Virus record (IMG/VR): IMGVR_UViG_3300008267_000076
Span: 1 to 48,620 of that record
Strand: one strand, 5' to 3'
DNA from: a virus
DNA: 48,620 nucleotides
Below the pieces are notes generated by a model. It had not been told where the DNA came from and searched no databases. It saw nothing but the letters and a program-made list of their open reading frames with translations. This document shows positions 28,901-38,741 of the stretch, piece after piece; the first letter of the stretch is position 1, and the number at the start of each line of letters is the position of its first letter. A program made the position numbers and the translations under genes.

Positions 28901-31900
28901 TTATTTGTTGCTAGAAGATAATATCTTTTCTTCTAGTTCATCTATTTGCATTTCAATATCATTCGAATATGATTCACAAATATCTTCTATTGTTTTACTT
29001 TGGTCTTGTTCATTTACAGAGCCTTCAGTTTCTTCTGATGAATTATCATCACATATAATTTGGTCTATAACGTTTAAGGCTAAATAAGTAAAACCAAGCG
29101 TAGTTAATGGCGGTCCAATTCCAATACCAGTTGGTGGGGTTCCAAATATTGTTGGAGGAAGTAATCCAAGTACAATGGATGCCATTGGTACAACCTGACC
29201 ATGTGATTCTGCTAAATCATATATTTGTTTGGCTACCTTAATAGCTGGATCTGAATGTTCTACAAATTTATCAAAAATAATTTTTGGTGTTTTTACTGCC
29301 ATCTGTCTTATGGCAGATAAGTCTAGGCCCATATCAATGCCATCTATCTTTAAACCTATCTTTCTCTTTAAACAGCCAATACCAAATTTAAAATATTCAT
29401 CAATTGACTTTGATAATTCTCTATTAGATGGCTGTTGAGAAATTTTAAAGCTAGAAGTCTTCATTAGACTCATAAAGCTACGGTATAGCTGTTCTTTGCT
29501 ACCAGCAAATATATATTTTGTACCAGAATGATTTGCTACCGACATCATCGTATAAACAGTCATAATACCTAAAAATCTTTCTATAGGAATAGAAAATTTA
29601 AAAATAGTCTGGTATGCGTCGCTCTCGACCATCTTCTCACGAAGAGGTATGAAAATTTCATTATAATAATTTTCCCAATCCTCCTCTCCTAAGTCCAATA
29701 GAGAACGATTTTTAATATCATTTTCAAAATAGCTTCCATAACTCTCTATCAAAGGTACAGGGAAGAAATATCTTGTTTCAATAACATTCTCAATATTGTT
29801 AAATAAATTTACTTGCTTCTCTTCAGTATAAAAGGTTCTATATTTTTTACTCATATTTTTTAATGAGTTTAAAACAACCTCAGAAGGCTTTGGCGGTTGA
29901 TATTCCTTATTATCAATACCCATAATATTCTTGTCATATGGAAGATAACTTAATCTAAGGCCCGGCTCTATCAAAGAAAAATAATTCCCAACTTTCCACT
30001 TATCTTGAGAATAATCAAAGATATCTGTATATTCTTCGCTATATTGTCTAAAAATAGATACTCCATCTATACTTGAATTCAATATATTTCTAACAAATGA
30101 ATCATGAAAACTCTTCATTTTATTATTCATTTCTTCTATATTAAGATAGACTTCATATTCTTCTGCTGAAGAAATATTTTCTTCCCAAGCTAACTTTAAA
30201 GAGTCATTGATTATTTTTTTCAAAGTTTGTTCTTCAACTGAAAGGTTGAAAATGTCCTGTCTATCAAGTAGCATTGAAGAGAGTGAATCTACAGCTGATG
30301 AAAAATCATATTTTCGTATTAAACGATAAAACTTCTCTAAAAAGAGATTTCCATTTTTAATATTAAAGTTATTTTCTTGCCTTATTGCATTTTGTATTTC
30401 AGATACAAATCGATTATTGTTTTCCTTCTGTAATTCTACAGTAGGCAACCAATCTTTAATCATTTTATCATGCATATTAAAAGAAGAATTAAAATTAATA
30501 TTTTTTAATGGCGAACTTTCATCTTGTAGAAAGATTTGCTTCATTTCGAATGCAATAACAGCAAATTCACGAATAATCATATTCTTTAAGTTCTTTTTAA
30601 AGAATTTTTGGTACTCTTCTTCTAGATTTGCATTTTCATCCATTTCTGATAAGATTTGATCATTATTCAAATTTCTATTATTAACAACTTTCACTATATC
30701 TTCATAATATGAAGATTGATATTTTTTTAATTCATCTATTATATTGGTAGAAATAAATTCAATGACATAATCATCAATACCATTTTGAAATGAAAACTCA
30801 GAGAATACGAATATGCCTCTTAAAAAATAATCTAATACATAAATTTTTATGGTCAAATCGATAACAATATCAATAAGTGATTTATTGACTGGGTTGTCAT
30901 AACCATTCTTTTCTTCATTTAAATCTTCATCTTCTAGACCATCAATAAGTGAGCAAAAGCCTCCATTTTTTTCGAAATTAATCTGAGCCTTTTTTACCAT
31001 CTTATCAAGAGATAAAATATCAGGATTAATATTACAAATTTTTTCAAATGAATTCTGCTTACGATTAAAGTTTATTTTTTCTAATAATGTACTATTGGTT
31101 TTTATACCACTCTTTTGTGGATCTTTATTATTCTTAGCCGATTCAGAATCGAAGAACAATAATGAATTAGATATTTGCTTTGCTAACAAAGACATCAAAT
31201 CATTTGCTATATTGGGTTGTACAGCTCTTGAATAATATTCATATATCTCATCCAAGTACTTTTTATGCTCATCTAATAAGCGACCATTATTGTCTCTAGT
31301 AAAATGTTCTCTCAAAATATTCTTTACATATAATCCAAATACAGAATATTGTAATGGTATTTTATTTGTATTTTGTTCTGTTCCTAATAAGCTATCAGCA
31401 CAACTAGAAGATTCATATAAAGGCCTTAAAATATTCCATACCTCTGGTATGGCCATATAGGATATAATATATTCACACCTCTCTTTGCCACTTAAGTTCA
31501 TAGCTTCTCTTAAAGCTTGTTGAGGACTTATTAAAGGATCAAATTCTCTATCGAAATGAAATTCATGAACAAGGAGATTCGCATTAGGCGGGCATAATGC
31601 ACTATAGCTAGCATATACTCTAACTATAGTTGTATTATTATGATTTTCTGTTATAACTCTCGTAGTACCAGAAAAATTAGGATTCAGCGCTTCCTGTAAT
31701 GAAATCGAAGAGGAATTATTTGGATCATTTACTTCAGTATTAATAGCTATGCCTAAGTTACTGAAATTATTTAATGATATTAATCTTGATATATATCTTT
31801 TTATAGATAAAGGAAGTTTTTTTTCTATCCTTGATATTAAATAAGGCTCAGTTTGTGCAGGATTATCGCCATTTGTCTGCATAATTTGTGAATATATTTC

Positions 31901-34900
31901 TATTTGAAATATTTCATTCTCGATATCATCAATGCTGCCTTTATCCCATAGATTTTTATATCTTATCTTCCAAATAGGATAGCTTTTAATAAGTTCTTCA
32001 TAATTTAATTCAATTTTATCTTCCTCGACTTCAACTAAACTCTTTAATCCATCAGCCATTTTTTTGATCGATTCATGGTCTGGAACCAGCGTTAATTCGT
32101 AATAGACTCCACTATCATCCATTCTTGTATTAAAAGAATCAGTATATTCTAGATTAGAGAGATTCTTTTTTGCATATGGACATACAACTTTCATTGTTGT
32201 TTCTTTTGTAACTTTTTTATTTCTTGCAAGTGGCTCTTTTCCAAAACCAGTATCAAAAGGCAAATCATATCCTTGTGCTTCCATTCTCTTAATTTCTGGG
32301 TTCCATGTCAATTTTCCATTTCTATATATAACTGCATCTATTATTTCATTCTTTCTTATATTGGATATCATAAAATCATGATATGAATTGATATCAGAGT
32401 CAAAAGACATAGATATCGTTTCCAAGTTAGATCTAACTACCATCTCCAACATATGATCAAATGTGTCATCTTTAAGAGATATTGAGCTTCCTTTCTGCTT
32501 AGAACAAAATAAATCTTCAACAATATTATTATTTTGTAAAGCATTAGTTGAAAAAGTATCCAATACAGAATTGATATACCTCATCTTCTTTTGTTTTCTG
32601 ATTCTACTTTTTTCTAAAATTTCATCTAATTGCTCTTTAGTTATGCTAGTATCTTTTGAATATACTATATTCATATCAATATCTAAATTAGATGGTTCTG
32701 ATAATCGTTCATTATTAGTAATATTGATTGTATCAATTAATTTACTATCTACAATATCTCCAATTGAAGACATAAAGTCTTTAATTTTAGTCTTTGAATT
32801 AAAGACTTTTGAATATTTCGGATATCTTTTATCTATTAAAATTCTAACTTTAGTTAGAAGCGGATCGCTGGCATCTCCCTTTAATAGACTAGCTAATTCA
32901 GCTGAATTTAACATAAGAGAAATATCATTAAATAATGAATTAAATTCCTTGATATTTCCATCTTTAATGCCAGAAATCTTAGAAATTTCAGAAATATAAT
33001 TATCAAGATTTTTATATGATTGATCAACTGAAGAAAATTTCTTTTCGTTTGATTTCTTTAACATCGATATTATATTATCATCATGGCTATTAGCAGAAAC
33101 GTTTATTTTTATTTGCAATAATGAATTTATAAATTCTTTAATTAAGGTAACAAATATATCATTGAAATAATCAATCATAGTATTATAAATAATTTTCGAA
33201 AATCCTTTATTTTCATCAATAGTAGGATACTCATCAGATATCTTAACTGTACCAACTTTTGGTAAAGTATTTCTTTTGAATAAAGATTCAATCGATTCAA
33301 TGTCATATGTTGATAGCTTATTATTAAGTAAGATTTGTTTTTTATATTGAGGATATAGAGAAATTATTTTCCACGCCACCTTAGGCGCACTGGTTGGAGC
33401 TTTAAAAGCTGTAATATCAATTTCAGTATTCAAAACAATTTTGTATAACTGTTCTATTTTTATTTTTCCAAAACCATCAACATTTATTTCAATTTTAAAT
33501 ATTTCATCTTTATTATACTTTACTGTATTAGTTCTCTCCGAAGGAGAGCCGCCGGCAGAGCCGGTGGGACCAGCCAAAGATGTATCAAAATCATAAGAGA
33601 AGAAATCATATATTGAATTCTTACTACCTTTTTCATATTCTTCTGAAAGAGACAACAAGATATTTTTAATCTTTGATTTTCCAATAGTTGGAATAACTAT
33701 CTCTCTTTCTATAAGATTTTTGAATTGTTCTTCTTCAATAAAAGGCCGAAGCTGGCCGAGCGGTAGTTCAGGGTCGCCCACAAACATCACGGCATCTTTT
33801 GGGACGTCTTCTTCTATGCTTTCCTCTTCTTCTGATTCTTTTAAATCTTTGATCAAATCAAGACCAGTAAGTGAATGTACGATATCTTTTAATTCTATCT
33901 TACCTAAGATCTTTTCAAATGCTTGATCTACGCCAGTAATTTCTTCTATAATATTAGTTAAATTAGCTATTATTTGATCTTCTACGTTATCAACTGCATT
34001 AATAGCATAATTTGCTACTTCTTGTCGTATTTCGTTATTTAAGAATATTTTTTCTTCTTTGGCTAGTTCTGAAGATGATTTCAATGATTTTTTTATAGCT
34101 CTTATCTTATGTCTACCGTCAATAGACATACTTCTTGCTATATTTAATTCATTGATAGCAGAGTCAACTTTAGATAAAATATTACCCTTTTTCTTCTTCA
34201 AGGAAGAAGGACTAATATTAATCAAAGGAAAATCTGTATATTTTTGCAGGAATTCAGACCATGTTATTTTTTGATTATAATCATTTTCAATTTCATTTAA
34301 ATGAAATAAATACTTTATTGTCCTTTGTGAATCATTTGGTTCAGAGTCTATAAAAGAATCAAAACCAATTTTTATTGGTTCATAAGTATTATTTATTTCA
34401 TATGAAATTGATTGTGGTTTATAATCTAAATCTACAACATATTCTAAAGAATTAATTGAATTTAAATTCAAATTATTTTTTCCCAATAGAATATTCAACG
34501 TTGCAATAAATTTATTTAATCTTTTTGCTTCTTTAGTGAGATCAATATTTAGATTAATCTCTGAATTAGAAATTTGTCTATCCCATACATGAAAGTATTT
34601 AACAACGTTTCCTATTTTATTAAGAAACGAAGAATCACCAGATGTATATAATATTATTTTTTTTATACCATCAGGAATTGCATTCTTTGCTTTTTGCATC
34701 TTCTTGAGATATTTCTCTTCTATAGAGATCAAAGCTTTCATATTTTCCAAATATTTATCGGAAACATGATAGTCTTCTACTGCAATAACTCCAATAGCAG
34801 ATATGACCATATCAAGATATTGGTCAGAGGAATCGATTCCTAAATCTGAAAGAATTATTCTGGCTGCTTCTTTTCGTGAGTTTTTAAGTCTAGGAATTAA

Positions 34901-35332
34901 ATTTTCACCTCCAGTAGAGGGAAATCCAGTATCGTATGGTATATACCACTTAGTATCTTGCTTATTATAATAAGGCTTATTTATCTCTTTTTCAGTCCAA
35001 TCGATCTCTATAATAGATAATATATTCTTTTTATCTTTTTTAATACATTCATAGTCAAGATACACATAATCAGAATTAGGTAATTTTTCTAAATTATAAC
35101 CTTTTTCTTTTTTTAAAAATGAAAAAGTTTGATTATGCTTTATATAATGCCATTGGCAGTCATCTCCCACACCTTGTTCTAATAAAATTATTTCGTCATC
35201 ATCTCTTAACGAAGAAATAACTTCTGAATCGGAATTAGCATTTCTTCTTGTATAAAAAGAATTTTGCTTATTTGATATTTTTATTTTATGTGTGTTTTTA
35301 TCAGGAAATGATTTTATAGGTAAATTAGTCAT
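28901..35332 (-). CDS. Giant 2143-residue baseplate-region protein with N-terminal SH3-like domain
   Basis: One unbroken frame of 6.4 kb. Residues about 10-75 look like a bacterial SH3 domain: SFYTRRNANSDSEVISSL, then DDEIILLEQG and a QWHYIKHNQTFSFLK ending. Such domains often bind peptidoglycan or peptides. The long middle is charged, helix-rich and unrecognised, with patches rich in Asp/Glu and Lys (for example around 500-530, EESEEEESIEED). Near the C-terminus (about 2040-2100) there is a glycine- and proline-rich hydrophobic stretch (MASIVLGLLPPTIFGTPPTG and on to LGFTYLALNVIDQI) that could insert in a membrane or pack against the tail tube. It then ends in a charged helical tail. Tape-measure proteins are also long and helical, but this gene's place between spike and gp25 genes fits a hub or baseplate protein as well. 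Function is open. Confidence 0.82.
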   Translation of the reverse strand: MTNLPIKSFPDKNTHKIKISNKQNSFYTRRNANSDSEVISSLRDDDEIILLEQGVGDDCQWHYIKHNQTFSFLKKEKGYNLEKLPNSDYVYLDYECIKKDKKNILSIIEIDWTEKEINKPYYNKQDTKWYIPYDTGFPSTGGENLIPRLKNSRKEAARIILSDLGIDSSDQYLDMVISAIGVIAVEDYHVSDKYLENMKALISIEEKYLKKMQKAKNAIPDGIKKIILYTSGDSSFLNKIGNVVKYFHVWDRQISNSEINLNIDLTKEAKRLNKFIATLNILLGKNNLNLNSINSLEYVVDLDYKPQSISYEINNTYEPIKIGFDSFIDSEPNDSQRTIKYLFHLNEIENDYNQKITWSEFLQKYTDFPLINISPSSLKKKKGNILSKVDSAINELNIARSMSIDGRHKIRAIKKSLKSSSELAKEEKIFLNNEIRQEVANYAINAVDNVEDQIIANLTNIIEEITGVDQAFEKILGKIELKDIVHSLTGLDLIKDLKESEEEESIEEDVPKDAVMFVGDPELPLGQLRPFIEEEQFKNLIEREIVIPTIGKSKIKNILLSLSEEYEKGSKNSIYDFFSYDFDTSLAGPTGSAGGSPSERTNTVKYNKDEIFKIEINVDGFGKIKIEQLYKIVLNTEIDITAFKAPTSAPKVAWKIISLYPQYKKQILLNNKLSTYDIESIESLFKRNTLPKVGTVKISDEYPTIDENKGFSKIIYNTMIDYFNDIFVTLIKEFINSLLQIKINVSANSHDDNIISMLKKSNEKKFSSVDQSYKNLDNYISEISKISGIKDGNIKEFNSLFNDISLMLNSAELASLLKGDASDPLLTKVRILIDKRYPKYSKVFNSKTKIKDFMSSIGDIVDSKLIDTINITNNERLSEPSNLDIDMNIVYSKDTSITKEQLDEILEKSRIRKQKKMRYINSVLDTFSTNALQNNNIVEDLFCSKQKGSSISLKDDTFDHMLEMVVRSNLETISMSFDSDINSYHDFMISNIRKNEIIDAVIYRNGKLTWNPEIKRMEAQGYDLPFDTGFGKEPLARNKKVTKETTMKVVCPYAKKNLSNLEYTDSFNTRMDDSGVYYELTLVPDHESIKKMADGLKSLVEVEEDKIELNYEELIKSYPIWKIRYKNLWDKGSIDDIENEIFQIEIYSQIMQTNGDNPAQTEPYLISRIEKKLPLSIKRYISRLISLNNFSNLGIAINTEVNDPNNSSSISLQEALNPNFSGTTRVITENHNNTTIVRVYASYSALCPPNANLLVHEFHFDREFDPLISPQQALREAMNLSGKERCEYIISYMAIPEVWNILRPLYESSSCADSLLGTEQNTNKIPLQYSVFGLYVKNILREHFTRDNNGRLLDEHKKYLDEIYEYYSRAVQPNIANDLMSLLAKQISNSLLFFDSESAKNNKDPQKSGIKTNSTLLEKINFNRKQNSFEKICNINPDILSLDKMVKKAQINFEKNGGFCSLIDGLEDEDLNEEKNGYDNPVNKSLIDIVIDLTIKIYVLDYFLRGIFVFSEFSFQNGIDDYVIEFISTNIIDELKKYQSSYYEDIVKVVNNRNLNNDQILSEMDENANLEEEYQKFFKKNLKNMIIREFAVIAFEMKQIFLQDESSPLKNINFNSSFNMHDKMIKDWLPTVELQKENNNRFVSEIQNAIRQENNFNIKNGNLFLEKFYRLIRKYDFSSAVDSLSSMLLDRQDIFNLSVEEQTLKKIINDSLKLAWEENISSAEEYEVYLNIEEMNNKMKSFHDSFVRNILNSSIDGVSIFRQYSEEYTDIFDYSQDKWKVGNYFSLIEPGLRLSYLPYDKNIMGIDNKEYQPPKPSEVVLNSLKNMSKKYRTFYTEEKQVNLFNNIENVIETRYFFPVPLIESYGSYFENDIKNRSLLDLGEEDWENYYNEIFIPLREKMVESDAYQTIFKFSIPIERFLGIMTVYTMMSVANHSGTKYIFAGSKEQLYRSFMSLMKTSSFKISQQPSNRELSKSIDEYFKFGIGCLKRKIGLKIDGIDMGLDLSAIRQMAVKTPKIIFDKFVEHSDPAIKVAKQIYDLAESHGQVVPMASIVLGLLPPTIFGTPPTGIGIGPPLTTLGFTYLALNVIDQIICDDNSSEETEGSVNEQDQSKTIEDICESYSNDIEMQIDELEEKILSSSNK

Positions 35333-35344
35333 ATAGATTTCCTT

Positions 35345-36262
35345 TTAATTTAAATTATTATATCTTGACAAGATCCAATCAGACGATTGAGATTTGAGGT
35401 ATTTTACCTTAAATAATTCTAAATTAACTCTATTTAGAATTAATGATACTTCTGTTTTAGTAAAGTGTTCCAATGAAATTTTTGGACCTAAATTTTTTAA
35501 AGTTTCTGAAGGTGTAGTTGGTCTTCCCTCAAAAGGAGAATAATGAAAATGAGTTGCTATAGCGTCGTTAAACTCCATTTGTTTTCTTAAAAAATGAGCT
35601 ACTATGCTATTTAATTTACTCGTATGTTTAACTAGCTTTTCCAAAGAAGCAGTTAACTTCTTTCCTTTTACCATTGGTTCAAGCTCTTTATCATCGTTTC
35701 CTGCAATTAAATCTATTCCATGAACAGATTTAACTTCACCAGATGCAGAGTTTTGTGCATCTGTTCTAGTTATTAATTTTATTCCCTCTCTAGCTATTAT
35801 CCTAACTGCATCAGCTTTAATTCCTATACCAGATCTGGCTATTGAATTTGCCATAGAGCCATTTGATAAATTAAAATTTTCATCAATATCTGTTTTTTGA
35901 CTTAAATATATTCTTGCTGCATCTCTAATAAAATCCGGATCGCATACAGCTTTTTCTTTATTTGGCGTTTTCTCAACAGCATCTCTACCCATTCTGCCAA
36001 CAACTATATCGATCGATCCAGCATGTGTATGACCTCGGCCGGCATACCCACTCGCTCTGCTACCCGGTCTATCTCTTCCTAAAACTATAGAAGAGTTATT
36101 AGCATTTTGAATAACTTTTTCACATCCTGCTTTGATAAGTTCCGGTACCCCTTCCCTCATGGGTTCACAAAATAAACCATTTCCTTTTGGATCTAAATTA
36201 AGTCTTTTATTTGCGATATCGTCAATTGATGCTTTTTCAATAGCCTTTATAGTATCAGTCAT
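35345..36262 (-). CDS. Spike-associated baseplate protein (hypothetical)
   Basis: 305 residues from the preferred ATG at 36262, which has AGGAT nine bases upstream and begins just after the stop of the spike gene. A longer reading from 36304 would overlap that gene by 40 bases and lacks a good site. Visible motifs: RPGSRASGYAGRGHTHAGS (about 65-83) followed by IDIVVGRMG, then a short repeat-like beta stretch GIGIKADAVRIIAREGIKLI and a LEPMVKG plus helical segment. That last order resembles the C-terminal parts of VgrG/gp5-like spike proteins and their partners. Together with the gene just upstream it may complete a membrane-puncturing spike. The HTH-rich loop (H78, H80) could bind a metal, but this is a guess. 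No database family is recognised with certainty. Confidence 0.75.
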   Translation of the reverse strand: MTDTIKAIEKASIDDIANKRLNLDPKGNGLFCEPMREGVPELIKAGCEKVIQNANNSSIVLGRDRPGSRASGYAGRGHTHAGSIDIVVGRMGRDAVEKTPNKEKAVCDPDFIRDAARIYLSQKTDIDENFNLSNGSMANSIARSGIGIKADAVRIIAREGIKLITRTDAQNSASGEVKSVHGIDLIAGNDDKELEPMVKGKKLTASLEKLVKHTSKLNSIVAHFLRKQMEFNDAIATHFHYSPFEGRPTTPSETLKNLGPKISLEHFTKTEVSLILNRVNLELFKVKYLKSQSSDWILSRYNNLN

Positions 36263-36264
36263 AT

Positions 36265-38409
36265 TTATACATCCTGTTGTGGTCCTAAGAATGATGGTCT
36301 CCAAGTTCTATTTCTATGCTTCCATGTAGGAGCTCTCTGTAGTTCTTCTTCGGAATGTACTTTAGTTAAAGTTTGAGCCCATGTATCTCCAATATTTATG
36401 CCATCTTCGAATTGAAAATGCCACCATTCAGAGGCATCACCTCCTCTACAATTTTTTAGATAATCTTGTATAGGAGAAATTGGCTGAAATCCATATGACA
36501 TTAATATTGCAGTTAAGTTAATAAAATTACCTGTTACTAATGAACCACTAGGACCACCGCCACTTCCTTTATCGCATCTTAAAGCTTCAAGTGAAAGAGA
36601 TTGAACCTTGTGGCCAGATACTTCTGTTCCTGCTGGTTTATCAGACCTAGCCCATATAATAAAGGTAACTTTAATTCCTCGCTTATTTTTAATGCTATTA
36701 TCTTTATTTAAAGTTATAATATATTCACAATTTTGAGTAGCTTTTGCTTCTGTAGAAGCAGATCCTCTGTCTGAACCATCTCCTAATGTTCCGGAACTCA
36801 TATCTAAATCAAATGCTAAATAAGTATAATGCATCGATGTTTGTGATACATTACCATTTCCGCCGCTAGGATATGATGAAAGACTTCTATTACTCTGTCC
36901 TAAAATAACAAGTCCGCCTAATTGATTAACAATATTTTTTACGTTCTGCATAGCTCGACCAGCGTCTTCTCGAAAATTCATTGTTGAATTTCTTGGACGA
37001 GAACCGTTTCTATATGAGTCATTAGGAATAGTAATAATTTTTGCTTTTGGCTTTGTTAGAGCGAGATTACCATTATATGAGGAAATACTTGTTACACCAT
37101 TATTATCGCATGGTTGTGCTGGAATTATACCTACTGCAACTTGCCCCGCAGATTCTGAATCTGAAGGTACTGTAGGAGCAGCTTCCGTAGGGGTAGGTGG
37201 TTTATAGTTTGGCAAACTTTTAACAACTGAACTTATTATATCGCCAGCTAATGTGCATGCAGCAATATGATTTCTATATGGGTTTATTTCTTGTCTAAAT
37301 CCATAGCTCTCTCCACGTGCTCTAAAATATATTTGCTCAGGGAATCTATTAACTAATTCTTGTAATCTAGTAAATTTTCCTGTTCCAAGACTATTTCCAG
37401 TTATATATAATCCTCCACCTTCTAAAAGACTTTGAACTTCGCTCAGCGCTTTATTATCTGTTTCCTCGCTCCAATATCTTTCAGTTGAAATTATTCTTCT
37501 CCTATCAACTCCATCTCTAGCTAATCTAGTAAAATGTTCAGCTGATTTAGAAAAAATAACTATAGGTATATTAGGTATTTCTCTTGCTGCTTTGATTAAC
37601 TTGTCATATTCCATATGACCAAAGCTAAGAATTTGAAATTCTCCCATCCCTTTTTTAAAAGCATTAATATGATTACTTCTAGCCCAGCGTGATTCTTCTA
37701 ATCCAGCACTAAAAATTGCTTTATAAACTCCAGCATTTGATAATAGGGAAGGTAAATTATTTTTATTCATGCCATTGCCTGTAGCAGAATTTATTTGAGC
37801 AGTACCGGATGAATTACAAAAAGTTGAAGAAGCACTTGCTCCATGCGATGGAGGAGTTGGAGGTGAAAATATTTTTCCAAGATATATTGGCTCTTCAAAT
37901 GTTTTTCTATTACCATAGTCAGCCCATACGACATCGCCGGCTTTTGCCGATTCCAGATCAGCTGACTTAGCAATAAAAGTTGGGTATAAACCAACTTTTA
38001 CTATTTCTGGGTCTCTGATAGTAGTATCATATGGAAACCATTTTGTAGGCTGAGGTAAGTGCGCATGCAACTCAGGTATCATTATTTTATATCTTTTTAA
38101 AGAATAAGGTAATGTTTGCTTATTCGAACCATCACCTTTATTTGCAAAATAATTGTTTAACCAAGAATTGACCGGGATAGGAGCACTTTCATCACCTGTT
38201 ATATCTGGTAACTCCATTAAAACTATTCCACGCCATGGACCAGTTCCAGCAACGGAATCTGTGTCCAGAGTAGACAAAATCATTTCTTTTAAATTTTTTA
38301 GAGTTCCACCGTTTTGAAAATCATAATTTTTCCTAAATTTATTAGGCTTTACATTTGGATTTAAAACGCCGGGCGAAACTGATTCAGGAAGTTCATCACT
38401 TAAACTCAT
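36265..38409 (-). CDS. Baseplate spike / hub protein with C-terminal M15 peptidase (gp5-like role)
   Basis: 714 residues in three parts. Residues about 55-185 look like an OB-fold entry domain as in gp5-type spikes (WRGIVLMELPD, then VGLYPTFIAKS and AGDVVWADYGNR). Residues about 215-400 are an unrecognised alpha/beta domain with IPIVIFSKSAEHF and GGGLYITGNSLGTGKFTRLQ. A Pro-rich linker follows. Residues about 455-670 are a zinc D,D-peptidase of family M15 (VanY-like): SMHYTYLAFDLD supplies H527 and D534, and SEWWHFQF supplies E661 and H664, the canonical ligands and catalytic Glu. T4 gp5 carries a lysozyme in this position; here a peptidoglycan peptide-cleaving enzyme would help the tail cross the cell wall. 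Ribosome binding site GGGAG precedes ATG 38409. The peptidase is well supported; the OB fold is moderate. Confidence 0.87.
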   Translation of the reverse strand: MSLSDELPESVSPGVLNPNVKPNKFRKNYDFQNGGTLKNLKEMILSTLDTDSVAGTGPWRGIVLMELPDITGDESAPIPVNSWLNNYFANKGDGSNKQTLPYSLKRYKIMIPELHAHLPQPTKWFPYDTTIRDPEIVKVGLYPTFIAKSADLESAKAGDVVWADYGNRKTFEEPIYLGKIFSPPTPPSHGASASSTFCNSSGTAQINSATGNGMNKNNLPSLLSNAGVYKAIFSAGLEESRWARSNHINAFKKGMGEFQILSFGHMEYDKLIKAAREIPNIPIVIFSKSAEHFTRLARDGVDRRRIISTERYWSEETDNKALSEVQSLLEGGGLYITGNSLGTGKFTRLQELVNRFPEQIYFRARGESYGFRQEINPYRNHIAACTLAGDIISSVVKSLPNYKPPTPTEAAPTVPSDSESAGQVAVGIIPAQPCDNNGVTSISSYNGNLALTKPKAKIITIPNDSYRNGSRPRNSTMNFREDAGRAMQNVKNIVNQLGGLVILGQSNRSLSSYPSGGNGNVSQTSMHYTYLAFDLDMSSGTLGDGSDRGSASTEAKATQNCEYIITLNKDNSIKNKRGIKVTFIIWARSDKPAGTEVSGHKVQSLSLEALRCDKGSGGGPSGSLVTGNFINLTAILMSYGFQPISPIQDYLKNCRGGDASEWWHFQFEDGINIGDTWAQTLTKVHSEEELQRAPTWKHRNRTWRPSFLGPQQDV

Positions 38410-38415
38410 CGTTTA

Positions 38416-38730
38416 TCATTCTCCCTGTCCTTCTTCAGAGTCAGGTTGAATACCTCCCTTGATGATTTCATATATTTCCTCTTTTAACTCAGAGGTTATA
38501 TTTACATTAGAGCCTGTTTCACGGTTAACGATAGATGTAATCTTGACCAACTGTTCATTTGATCTTTGTAAGGTCTCAAGATATTTAGCAGCAATCAGAC
38601 CAACAGATTGATGATCTGAATTGCTTGTCATATTCTTAAGAAGATCAGTTAAAAGTTTCGAAGCTAAAGAACGATCATCTCTAATATTTCTTGTTGCTTC
38701 ATCAATATATCCTTTTAGTTTTTTATCCAT
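38416..38730 (-). CDS. Small helical protein of unknown function
   Basis: 104 residues from ATG 38730, chosen over a TTG at 38745 because GAGG lies nine to twelve bases upstream of the ATG. The reading from TTG adds only five residues and overlaps the sigma-factor stop. The protein is charged and helical (KLKGYIDEATRNIRDDRSLA, then LLTDLLKNM and AAKYLETLQRSNEQLVKI), ends in an acidic GEGQGE-type tail, and has no cysteine or membrane segment. It lies between the gp55-like sigma factor and the spike gene. The helical layout would suit a small DNA-packaging or transcription accessory factor, but nothing in the sequence proves it. Confidence 0.75.
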   Translation of the reverse strand: MDKKLKGYIDEATRNIRDDRSLASKLLTDLLKNMTSNSDHQSVGLIAAKYLETLQRSNEQLVKITSIVNRETGSNVNITSELKEEIYEIIKGGIQPDSEEGQGE

Positions 38731-38741
38731 TTCATATGACC

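Noticed and set aside
32463-32999. 178-residue open frame on the plus strand inside the 2143-residue gene
   Set aside because: Its composition (Ser, Leu, Ile, Phe-rich) is that of the opposite strand of a charged AT-rich gene, it has no ribosome binding site, and it lies wholly within a well-supported gene on the other strand.
36261-36268. TATAAATA (T4 late promoter sequence) directly before the ATG at 36262
   Set aside because: It overlaps the stop codon of the spike gene and lies between the ribosome binding site and the start, so a transcript begun there would lack the ribosome binding site. The same applies to the TATAAATA before 46268. Similar strings occur inside genes (for example near 3566), as expected in AT-rich DNA.
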